A stretch of DNA of 6,660 bases from Deltaproteobacteria bacterium (GTDB lineage: Bacteria > Desulfobacterota > Desulfobacteria > Desulfobacterales > Desulfosalsimonadaceae), in assembly GCA_024280875.1 (NCBI GenBank), contig JAJRPH010000396.1, positions 1 through 6,660 of the forward strand, in the 5' to 3' direction. The position numbers and the translations under genes are program-made. Numbering within the stretch: position 1 is the first letter of the stretch; each line of letters begins with the position of its first letter. The notes below the pieces were generated by a model. The model made no database searches and was not told the DNA's origin. It saw nothing but the letters and a program-made list of their open reading frames with translations. Below, one piece after another: positions 1 through 6,454 of the stretch.

Positions 1-1040
1 CGGAAGAGCCGGATGATGATTTCGCAGCAGCTGATGTTCCCGACATGCCGTCAATGGAAACTGATGCAGAAGAAAGAGAAGAAGAGCCAGCTGAAAGCCC
101 TGAGAGATTCAGTGCCGGAACATCAGATATTCGATCCAGCGGCTGGCTCGGGTTAAGGGGAAAAATGATGATCCTCTTTCTTGTCCTTCCGATTTTCCTG
201 ATGGCTGTTTCCGGATATATTTCTCAACAGCAGTTAAACAAGCTGGCGAATGAAATTACCGATGACAGTACTGAGCTTGTCCTGCAAGAAGGTAAGGAAA
301 AGTTGATGCAAAAATCCCGGGATGTAGCATTGCAGGCAGAGATTTATCTGCGAAGCCATCCGGACCTTGTAAAAGAGGATTTTTTCTACGATCCTGAATT
401 CAGTGGAATCGTAGTCCAGAGTGTTGGCCAGTCCGGCTACACTTGTCTCATTCAGCAACCGGAACCGGATAAAGGTCAGAACTGGACAATATGGGCACAT
501 CCGAATCCCAATATTATCGGAATTGATGATATTGATATGATTAGAAAGGCGCTCGGGCCTTATTTCGATCACTTTTGGGGAGTGCTGACCGGATCACTGG
601 GAATGAAAGAGTCTGAAGGTTTTTATCGCTGGAAAGATCCGGATGGGAAAATCAGGGAAAAATATATGGCTATCTCTCCGATTCGACTGGAAGGGAAGCC
701 GTTTCTGTTGATGAGTACTGCCTATATCGATGAATTTACCAACAAGACAGAGGCCCTGAAAAAAACAGCTCAAAAACTGGCTGATGATACAAGGAATATC
801 AATTTTGGTATTCTGATCGGCGCTATTGTATTGATTGGTTTGATCATTATCATCTATGGCTACCGCTTGACCAGAAACATTCAATATTTGACGGATGCGG
901 CTGACCGTATCAGTGTCGGTGATCTTGAAGCAGAAATCGATGTACATTCAAAAGATGAAATCGGCAACCTTGCCGAAGCGATTTCTAGAATGCAGGACAG
1001 TCTCAGATTCTCGATTGAACGTTTAAGACGCAGACGATAA
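1..1040 (+). CDS. Cache/HAMP membrane receptor without an output domain, 5'-partial
   Basis: Integral membrane sensor, probably sensing a small ligand outside the cytoplasmic membrane. The frame is open to the window edge (first full codon at 3). The ATG at 45 has no Shine-Dalgarno sequence and sits inside a continuous Glu/Asp-rich stretch, so the true start is probably upstream. Numbering from that ATG: acidic cytosolic segment 1-30; TM1 about 40-60; extracytoplasmic domain about 61-250; TM2 about 254-273 (FGILIGAIVLIGLIIIIYGY); HAMP about 274-327, with the typical end DEIGNLAEAISRMQDSL. The extracytoplasmic part carries a Cache-like signature, FYRWKDPDGK at 193-202 followed by a KYMAISPI strand. 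The protein stops directly after HAMP with a basic RRRR tail. There is no methyl-accepting, kinase, GGDEF or phosphatase domain, so output must come from the N-terminal part or from a partner. Topology and HAMP are clear; the Cache call is from pattern only. Confidence 0.85.
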   Translation, partial: EEPDDDFAAADVPDMPSMETDAEEREEEPAESPERFSAGTSDIRSSGWLGLRGKMMILFLVLPIFLMAVSGYISQQQLNKLANEITDDSTELVLQEGKEKLMQKSRDVALQAEIYLRSHPDLVKEDFFYDPEFSGIVVQSVGQSGYTCLIQQPEPDKGQNWTIWAHPNPNIIGIDDIDMIRKALGPYFDHFWGVLTGSLGMKESEGFYRWKDPDGKIREKYMAISPIRLEGKPFLLMSTAYIDEFTNKTEALKKTAQKLADDTRNINFGILIGAIVLIGLIIIIYGYRLTRNIQYLTDAADRISVGDLEAEIDVHSKDEIGNLAEAISRMQDSLRFSIERLRRRR

Positions 1041-1057
1041 TTTTTAAAAAATGTTGT

Positions 1058-1110
1058 TATAACAAAACAAGCAATGTGTTAAATTACAGCACATTGCTTG
1101 TTCTGTTATA
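1058..1110 (+). terminator. Long hairpin after the receptor gene, possible terminator
   Basis: Arms 1058-1078 and 1090-1110 are complementary at 20 of 21 positions, with a single A/C mismatch at 1065/1103 and an 11-base loop. The hairpin begins 17 bases after the receptor stop codon, where a terminator or mRNA-stabilising structure would be expected. No T-run follows on the plus strand. A run of six A at 1046-1051 would instead give a U-run after the stem in minus-strand RNA, yet no minus-strand gene is seen to use it. It could be a bidirectional terminator, an mRNA 3'-end structure or a dispersed palindromic repeat. Confidence 0.45.
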
Positions 1111-1129
1111 TGAGAGAATTAAATAATAT
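1098..1129 (+). promoter_or_regulatory. Weak candidate promoter for the PATAN gene
   Basis: A TTGTTC box (1098-1103) and an AT-rich TAATAT box (1124-1129) lie upstream of the gene at 1166. The spacing is 20 bases, longer than the ideal 17, and the first box overlaps the right arm of the hairpin. The stretch from 1111 to 1135 is almost pure A/T, so chance matches are easy. A new promoter here would fit the preceding hairpin ending the receptor transcript. Confidence 0.2.
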
Positions 1130-1165
1130 ATATTTCTCTGAGAAAAATTTATTCAGGAAGAGAAC

Positions 1166-2215
1166 ATGATCATAATACCGATGGAGAAGCCTGCTGCTCA
1201 GGATTTGAACAGCTATTACCTTAAAATTGATAAATTGCTGGAACATTATCAGGGCGCATTAGGTACGGGTGGGGTTTATTTTAAATCTCCGATATCTGAA
1301 GGTGTGGTGTTTTTTGATGAGGCCAACCTGCTCAATAGTTACTATAAAGATAAAAAAGAAGAATTTAAAGGCGGGAAAGCATTAAGCAAAATTAACGAGA
1401 CTGCTTCAAAAAATAATTATGCGGTAACGGTGTATTATATTTTGCCTGAGAGGGTTTATTACTGGGCGAATCTTTCAAATGCCGAATTATTATACGGTGA
1501 TTTGAGTTCTGAGTTCACGGACCTTGAAGGCCTGATTAAGAAGATGGAAAATGAAAAAGTGACCGGTTACATTGAAGTAAAATTAAACCAGGACTCCGGC
1601 GGTGGGCTGTTGTTTATTTACAATGGCGAAATCATTGGTGGTGCATCCGCTCAGGGCGATGGTGCGTTGGATCGTTCTGTCGAATATCGGGATGATCTGA
1701 TAAAAAGATGCCGGGAAGTTGGCGGAAATTTTAATGTTAAAAAAATTCAATTGTCAAAGATTTCTACACTGTCAAAGCCTTCTGTTTTGAAATCATCCAA
1801 GCCGGTTTTAAATTCTTCCAAATCTGTCCCTCCTGAAAAAAAATCCATCGCGCGACCTCAAAAAGATCCGCAGCGTGTTTTGCGTATGCTTCAGGACCTT
1901 TTGGTCTTATTGGAAAAAGTAGTCCGGGCAAACAAGCGAATCAAGGTTGATTTCGAGACTCTGTTAAACAGACAGTTCGTTTCTAAGGTGGATCAATATG
2001 ATTTTCTGGATCCATTTGCCGCTGAATTTCGATATTCGAACGGCAAGGTAATCTTCAAGGGGAAAGCCAGTCAGAAAGAGCTGGTGACCTCGATTGTTTG
2101 GTGTGTTAAAGATATGACGGCCGATCTTGGCATGACAGCGGTTTTCAGAAAATATCTGCCTGCGTGGAAAAAAAACTATACGGATGAAATTATTGATTTT
2201 AATATACAAATATAG
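1166..2215 (+). CDS. DUF4388/PATAN-domain protein, 349 residues
   Basis: Soluble cytoplasmic protein with no signal peptide or membrane segment. The start is set by AGGA at 1155-1158, seven bases before the ATG; a second in-frame ATG at 1181 lacks such a site. Residues 119-195 resemble the DUF4388/PATAN fold: an amphipathic helix (LEGLIKKMENEK), TGYIEVKL, then GGLLFIYNGEIIGGAS, the family's 'gg-hydrophobic-f-nGeii-a' core. Residues 20-56 show a similar helix-strand-strand pattern (GGVYFKS, then EGVVFFDE), suggesting a divergent second copy. A Ser/Lys/Pro-rich linker with short repeats spans about 198-233. Residues 234-349 form an unrecognised helical-then-strand domain. PATAN domains are protein-interaction modules known from cyanobacterial PatA/Pix regulators. 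The next gene also carries PATAN, so the two products may work together. The biochemical role is unknown. Confidence 0.75.
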   Translation: MIIIPMEKPAAQDLNSYYLKIDKLLEHYQGALGTGGVYFKSPISEGVVFFDEANLLNSYYKDKKEEFKGGKALSKINETASKNNYAVTVYYILPERVYYWANLSNAELLYGDLSSEFTDLEGLIKKMENEKVTGYIEVKLNQDSGGGLLFIYNGEIIGGASAQGDGALDRSVEYRDDLIKRCREVGGNFNVKKIQLSKISTLSKPSVLKSSKPVLNSSKSVPPEKKSIARPQKDPQRVLRMLQDLLVLLEKVVRANKRIKVDFETLLNRQFVSKVDQYDFLDPFAAEFRYSNGKVIFKGKASQKELVTSIVWCVKDMTADLGMTAVFRKYLPAWKKNYTDEIIDFNIQI

Positions 2216-2232
2216 CATATATATTAGTGCTC

Positions 2233-2256
2233 AGATGATTTCATATGTCATCTTTT
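2233..2256 (+). terminator. Small hairpin between PATAN and response-regulator genes
   Basis: AGATGA (2233-2238) pairs with TCATCT (2248-2253) across a nine-base loop, followed by three further T. The stem is only six pairs and AT-rich, so at best it is a weak attenuator. The 61-base gap and a good ribosome site for the next gene fit co-transcription with readthrough. Confidence 0.2.
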
Positions 2257-2276
2257 GCAGGATAAAGGAATAGGAA

Positions 2277-3410
2277 ATGAGACCCAATGTACTAATTGTT
2301 GATGATGACCAGGCATTTCTACGCTTGATTCAGAAAGATCTTGAGGGGTTTTCAGAGTCATTTAACGTATTAGCAGCCGAGTCTGGTAATTCAGCTTTAG
2401 ATTTGCTCAAAAAGGCATATGTGTCGTTTGTTATTTCTGATTTAAGAATGCCGGGAATGGACGGCTTTGAATTCCTGGCAAATATCTTGAAGAAATTTCC
2501 TGGTATTCCGGTGTATATGATGACTTCGTATGATAAACCGAAGACAAAAGACGTGGTGATTAAAAGTGGTGCTGCCGGTTATTTGAAAAAACCGTTTACC
2601 GCCATTGAGTTGTTCGGTGAAATAACAAAAACTTTAAATAAAAAAGCGGAAGGCGGAAGCCTCCATAATGTGACTTTGGAAACTTTTTTGCAGCTCATTG
2701 AGATGGAACAACAGACTAGCACATTGCGGGTCGTTGATAAAAAAGAAGACCGGGGTGGTATTCTTTTTTTCCGAAATGGTGAACTGATGAATGCCCGTGT
2801 CGGTGATCAACAAGGAAAAGATGCTGCCTATGAAATTTTATCCTGGTCTAATGTCTCATTGTCAATTGAGCATGACTGCGTATTCCAGGAGAAACTTATT
2901 AAAGGTGATCTTCAGGCTATTCTATTGGATGCCATGCGTGTCAAAGACGAGCTGGCCGAACAAATTGCAATGGAAGAAGAGGCCGATAATAGTGAAATCC
3001 TTTTGGATTCACCGATTCAGGAAGAAACGCCTGAGTCGTCAGACGCTAAACCGGAACCCGTTGTCCGGGAGATTCCGACCAGAAAGCCGGAAACCACCGC
3101 AAAAATTCGCCCAGCAAAAAAAGAAGTTGAAGAGCCAAAACTGTCTCCGACTGATACCATTCGCAGTAAAATTAAAAATTCAATTGGCAGCAGAGATGGG
3201 GTTCTCGATATTTATCATGACCCGAGTTGGGACGCTTTGATAGATCAGGGTTCAAACATTGGCAATGCCTTTAATTGCGGGAGTCTAAATGTCTTATATG
3301 CCAACCGGGAGACAAATGAGCAATTTATCATTGTCCCTGGAGAAGAAACGATAGCAGTTTCAATTTCATCGGACTCTCCATGGGATCGTATCCTTGGCGC
3401 TCTGGGGTAA
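2277..3410 (+). CDS. Response regulator: REC - PATAN - Roadblock-like tail, 377 residues
   Basis: Cytoplasmic two-component response regulator with no DNA-binding domain, so it probably acts through protein contacts. The ATG has AAGGA at 2265-2269, seven bases upstream. The REC domain spans residues 1-122 with every phosphorylation residue present: acidic cluster D9-D11, phosphoacceptor D55 in SDLRMPGMDG, T83, and K105-P106 in YLKKPF. Residues 128-222 match DUF4388/PATAN (helix TLETFLQLIEMEQQ, then STLRVVDK, then GGILFFRNGELMNARVG). A charged, Glu/Pro/Lys-rich linker covers about 223-290. The last 80 residues (VLYANRETNEQFIIVPGEE, then TIAVSIS and a short helix) look like the C-terminal half of a Roadblock/LC7 fold. 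No histidine kinase lies in the window, so the phosphodonor is unknown. REC is certain, PATAN likely, the Roadblock-like tail tentative. Confidence 0.9.
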   Translation: MRPNVLIVDDDQAFLRLIQKDLEGFSESFNVLAAESGNSALDLLKKAYVSFVISDLRMPGMDGFEFLANILKKFPGIPVYMMTSYDKPKTKDVVIKSGAAGYLKKPFTAIELFGEITKTLNKKAEGGSLHNVTLETFLQLIEMEQQTSTLRVVDKKEDRGGILFFRNGELMNARVGDQQGKDAAYEILSWSNVSLSIEHDCVFQEKLIKGDLQAILLDAMRVKDELAEQIAMEEEADNSEILLDSPIQEETPESSDAKPEPVVREIPTRKPETTAKIRPAKKEVEEPKLSPTDTIRSKIKNSIGSRDGVLDIYHDPSWDALIDQGSNIGNAFNCGSLNVLYANRETNEQFIIVPGEETIAVSISSDSPWDRILGALG

Positions 3411-3437
3411 AAAATATAAAAGTTATTGATCACACAT

Positions 3438-3443
3438 TATAAT
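3438..3443 (+). promoter_or_regulatory. Consensus-like -10 box, isolated
   Basis: An exact TATAAT lies 31 bases before the start of the Roadblock-like gene. The region 16 to 18 bases upstream is plain A/T with no recognisable -35 box. The local sequence is AT-rich, so it may be chance; otherwise it could give an internal promoter for the small gene. Confidence 0.2.
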
Positions 3444-3473
3444 TAAAATGAAAAAAGCGGCTCGGATAATGCA

Positions 3474-3842
3474 ATGAAAGATATATTCAAAGATGTGATG
3501 GCAATCGAAGGCGTTCATGGTCTGATGGTCATTTCAAATGAAGGCAGCGTGATGCTGAACAGGTTTTCTCCTGATTTCAGAAGAGAGGAAGAAAAACTTT
3601 TGCAGATTAACTGGGAACCTTTTACCATTGAAATGAGCAATATAAAAGATGCTGAATTGGTTTATGACAGTGCGCGATTCTATATTAAAAAAAGCGATGT
3701 CGGATTTTTGATTGTGATAATCGGTGATAATGCCCCTATTTCTATGGTAAGACTTAATTGTGAAGTTTTGCTTCCATTGCTGGCAAAAATTCAACCGGCC
3801 AGTAAACGATTCGGAAAACTCCTTAGAAAAAAAATATTTTAA
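3474..3842 (+). CDS. Small Roadblock/LC7-like protein, 122 residues
   Basis: Small soluble protein with the strand-helix pattern of the Roadblock/LC7 family. An N-terminal helix and first strand (IFKDVMAIEGVHGLMVISNEG) match the common 'l-gv-gv-ga-vvd-dG' opening. A central region follows, then the strand pair DAELVYDSARFYIKK and VGFLIVIIGDNAP, and a C-terminal helix (about 90-108) with a basic tail. The length is typical of stand-alone MglB-type proteins. Family members dimerise and often act with small GTPases or as scaffolds; MglB is the GTPase-activating partner of MglA in Myxococcus motility. No GTPase gene is in the window. The ATG at 3474 is the only reasonable start: an in-frame stop lies at 3444-3446 and no other start codon falls between them. 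Its ribosome site is poor (CGGA at 3463-3466), suggesting weak translation or coupling to the upstream gene. Confidence 0.7.
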   Translation: MKDIFKDVMAIEGVHGLMVISNEGSVMLNRFSPDFRREEEKLLQINWEPFTIEMSNIKDAELVYDSARFYIKKSDVGFLIVIIGDNAPISMVRLNCEVLLPLLAKIQPASKRFGKLLRKKIF

Positions 3843-3852
3843 AGATATTTTT
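3830..3852 (+). terminator. AT-only hairpin across the Roadblock gene stop
   Basis: Eight A/T pairs (3830-3837 with 3845-3852) enclose a seven-base loop containing the stop codon, and the right arm ends in five T. The stem has no G/C pairs, so it is at best a weak terminator. Confidence 0.2.
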
Positions 3853-3969
3853 CCAATAAAAATTGAATATACTTGTAAAGTTATCCGCACATTAATCTGT
3901 TTATGTATAAAATTTATCCCGCATGGAATACAGAACGGCTTCTTAATATTTTTACTCAATTATAAAAAA

Positions 3970-3997
3970 ATTAGCTGGCTTTACAAAGCTGGCTAAT
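3970..3997 (+). promoter_or_regulatory. Leader hairpin upstream of the ATPase gene
   Basis: A stem-loop of about 12 pairs with a TACA loop, built from two direct copies of AGCTGGCT (3973-3980 and 3987-3994). Two central pairs are G-U in plus-strand RNA but become A/C mismatches in minus-strand RNA, so the structure favours the plus-strand transcript. No T-run follows on the plus strand; seven A precede it (3964-3970). It lies 30 bases before the ATPase start, within the 185-base spacer 3843-4027, which otherwise shows no gene. It could be an RNA-processing or translation-control element, or a minus-strand terminator. Confidence 0.35.
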
Positions 3998-4027
3998 AAC
4001 GAACACGACTGGCCGGGAGCCACAATC

Positions 4028-6418
4028 ATGGAAAGTGCCCAAAAGACAACTGAAGACTATCAAGCTAAAATTAAATCCGCAGAAGCCTACGAGAAGCATG
4101 GACTTTATGATGAAGCCCTGGAATTATATGAAGATATTTTATCCCGGGGTGCTGATCTGGATGAAAAAGTTATCCGGAAAATTGAATTCAAAGTGGAGGA
4201 ACTCGGTAAAGAGATCGATGATAAAGACAATGAAATCCCGTATAACCTGTCAAGCGAAGATGTTTCTCACATAAAAACCGGACTTTCACTCGGGGAAAGC
4301 GGCCCTGAGATATGTGACAGCGCAACCGCTTTTAAGGAGCTTGGTCTGTACAAGGAAGCCGTTTCAGAATATAAAAAATTATTTCAGACAGATTATTTAA
4401 TTGATGATTTTTTAGCCGATTTTCTGGAATGTAACCTGGCAGTTAACAGCCCTTCTGATGTTATTCAGGAAATAGATCAGATTGTTAAAGAAAGTAATCT
4501 TGATAATAAGACCAGAGCCTCGATTCATTTTATGCTGGGTGTTGAACTGGATAAACACGATTATAATGAACTGGCCGTCAAGTGCTATGAGGCAGTACAA
4601 AAAATTGATCCGATTTATCCTAGAATAAGAGAAAAAATCGAGTCTGCTCAGCCGGATAAACGATTTAACTCACGATATGATTACCTGTTGCGACACAAGA
4701 TCGTGAATACGGACCAGCTTCAGAAAGCGCTGGCCCTGTCCAAAAAAATGAAAAAAAGCGTTGAAGCTGTTTTAATGGAACAGTTTAAGACGACTAAAGA
4801 GGATATCGGGAAATCTCTATCAGCTTATTATAACTGCCCGTTTAAAATATTTGACCCCAAGATGGAAGTCCCTTTTGAACTGATCAGCAATTTAAAAAAA
4901 CCTTTTTTGATTCAGGATGTTTGGGTGCCGTTGCATTGGGAAATCGATCATATTGAGATTTTGATCGATGATCCAAAGGATCTCAGCAAGCGGGATCATG
5001 CCAAAGCACTCTTTAATACCAACAAGTTTGTATTTTCTGTTGGTATTAAAGAGGATATTGTCGAAATTATTAATCAGTTTTTTGCCCAAGGGAAGACGCA
5101 CCAAACAGAAGTAAGCAAAGGGACTTCCTCGACTGATGAATTTGACCAAATGCCGGATATCGCATTTGAGGAGGTCGATGAGGAGGACGAAGATGTTGAT
5201 CAATCAATAAACGAAGCCTCCGGAAAAGTTGTTCAGCTGGTAGATCAGGTTCTAATTACGGCATACCGCAAAGACGCATCTGATATACACATAGAACCGT
5301 CTACCATTGCAAAACGGACGAAGATCCGTTTCAGGATTGACGGGGTCTGCCAGGATTTTCTTGAAGTTCCGAATTCCTTTGCAACAGCGATTTTATCCCG
5401 GATTAAAATCATGGCAAACCTTGATATCGCGGAAAAACGTCTGCCCCAGGATGGGAAAATCAAGTTTAAACGTAAAGGGATACCACCCTTTGAATTGCGG
5501 GTCGCCACTTTACCTACCGCCGACAGCCAGGAAGACGTTGTTATGAGAATCCTGGCAACCAGCGGCGCGATGAAACTGAAGGATTTGACCCTTACTGAAA
5601 GGAATATGGCCGTTTTATTAAAAGCGATTGCCAAGCCTTACGGCCTGGTTCTTGTTGTCGGCCCCACCGGATCCGGTAAAACAACAACGCTTCATTCAGC
5701 GCTACACCATATTAACACGCCGGAACGTAAAATCTGGACAGCTGAAGATCCGGTTGAAATTTCCCAGCTTGGATTGCGCCAAGTTGAGATTAAGAATAAG
5801 ATCGGTCTGGATTTTGCCAGAATTATGCGTGCTTTTTTGAGGGCTGATCCTGACATAATTATGGTTGGTGAAATGCGTGATTATGAAACTGCCTCTATCG
5901 GCGTTGAAGCCTCTTTGACCGGCCATTTGGTTTTATCAACACTTCATACCAACAGTGCGCCGGAAACCGTAACCCGCCTTTTGGATATGGGGCTGAATCC
6001 ATTAAATTTTTCCGATGCTTTTCTCGCAGTATTGGCGCAACGCCTGCTGCGCCGATTATGCAAGAATTGTCGAAAAGCTTATTCTCCGAATCAGGAAGAA
6101 TTTGATGATATTGTAAATGATTACGGAGAAGATGACTTTAAAAATACCGGGATAGAATTTTCCGCAGAACTGAAGCTGTATACGCCGGTTGGATGTGATC
6201 AGTGTAATGGTACTGGGTATAAAGGCCGATTTGGAATTCATGAACTCATGGAAGGAACGGCTGATATTAAACGAATGATCAAAAAACAGGCCAGTGCGGA
6301 AGAATTGTTTGTTAAAGCAAAAGAACAAGGCATGACAACTTTGATGCAGGACGGAATCCTGAAGGTTTTTGATGGACTCTCTGATATGGTTGAAGTCCGA
6401 AGAGTTTGTATTAGTTAG
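4028..6418 (+). CDS. GspE/PilB-type assembly ATPase with TPR-like N-terminal extension
   Basis: Hexameric cytoplasmic motor ATPase of the type II secretion/type IV pilus assembly class; it hydrolyses ATP to drive pilin or pseudopilin polymerisation at the inner membrane. The start follows GGGAG at 4015-4019 with eight-base spacing. Layout: residues 10-208, TPR-like helical pairs (AEAYEKHGLYDEALELYEDI; ATAFKELGLYKEAVSEYKKL; a third near 165-200); about 212-353, a GspE N-terminal/MshEN-like domain; 357-396, a very acidic linker; 398-530, N2 domain with DIHIEP and AEKRLPQDGKI; 530-796, RecA-like core. Walker A is GPTGSGKTT (545-553, K551), Asp box TAEDPVE (571-577), Walker B DPDIIMVGEMRD (607-618, E615), His box TGHLVLSTLHTN (631-642). 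A four-cysteine zinc site (C678, C681, C723, C726) marks it as an assembly, not retraction, ATPase. At 796 residues it is over 200 longer than usual PilB or GspE. Sequence alone does not separate PilB from GspE here. Confidence 0.95.
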   Translation: MESAQKTTEDYQAKIKSAEAYEKHGLYDEALELYEDILSRGADLDEKVIRKIEFKVEELGKEIDDKDNEIPYNLSSEDVSHIKTGLSLGESGPEICDSATAFKELGLYKEAVSEYKKLFQTDYLIDDFLADFLECNLAVNSPSDVIQEIDQIVKESNLDNKTRASIHFMLGVELDKHDYNELAVKCYEAVQKIDPIYPRIREKIESAQPDKRFNSRYDYLLRHKIVNTDQLQKALALSKKMKKSVEAVLMEQFKTTKEDIGKSLSAYYNCPFKIFDPKMEVPFELISNLKKPFLIQDVWVPLHWEIDHIEILIDDPKDLSKRDHAKALFNTNKFVFSVGIKEDIVEIINQFFAQGKTHQTEVSKGTSSTDEFDQMPDIAFEEVDEEDEDVDQSINEASGKVVQLVDQVLITAYRKDASDIHIEPSTIAKRTKIRFRIDGVCQDFLEVPNSFATAILSRIKIMANLDIAEKRLPQDGKIKFKRKGIPPFELRVATLPTADSQEDVVMRILATSGAMKLKDLTLTERNMAVLLKAIAKPYGLVLVVGPTGSGKTTTLHSALHHINTPERKIWTAEDPVEISQLGLRQVEIKNKIGLDFARIMRAFLRADPDIIMVGEMRDYETASIGVEASLTGHLVLSTLHTNSAPETVTRLLDMGLNPLNFSDAFLAVLAQRLLRRLCKNCRKAYSPNQEEFDDIVNDYGEDDFKNTGIEFSAELKLYTPVGCDQCNGTGYKGRFGIHELMEGTADIKRMIKKQASAEELFVKAKEQGMTTLMQDGILKVFDGLSDMVEVRRVCIS

Positions 6419-6435
6419 TGTTTCATCAACAATCT

Positions 6436-6440
6436 AGGAG
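6436..6440 (+). promoter_or_regulatory. Ribosome binding site with long spacing
   Basis: AGGAG lies 14 bases before the ATG at 6455, longer than the usual 5-9. An in-frame ATA at 6449 would have eight-base spacing, but ATA is a very rare start, so the ATG is preferred. No other in-frame start codon lies between this site and the ATG. Confidence 0.45.
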
Positions 6441-6454
6441 ATTTAAATATATCA

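Noticed and set aside
45..47. ATG at 45 as the real start of the receptor gene
   Set aside because: It has no Shine-Dalgarno sequence, and the frame is open to the window edge with the same acidic composition on both sides.
1113..1139. Second small hairpin (AGAGAA with TTCTCT) before the PATAN gene
   Set aside because: The stem is six pairs with a 15-base AT-rich loop in a region where such matches occur easily.
2791..3240. 149-codon plus-strand frame inside the response-regulator gene
   Set aside because: It is a shifted frame within a continuous gene with clear domains on both sides; the product is basic and motif-free.
3534..3959. 141-codon minus-strand frame over the Roadblock gene
   Set aside because: It is antisense to a better-supported gene, its product has no recognisable motifs, and its start lies in AT-rich spacer without a ribosome site.
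3760..3996. 78-codon plus-strand frame overlapping the Roadblock gene end and spacer
   Set aside because: It starts inside a real gene in another frame, has no ribosome site, and its product is Cys/Phe/Lys/Ile-rich as expected from translated AT-rich spacer.
5245..5634. 129-codon minus-strand frame inside the ATPase gene
   Set aside because: It lies opposite the conserved N2 domain of the ATPase, whose codon constraints explain the open frame.
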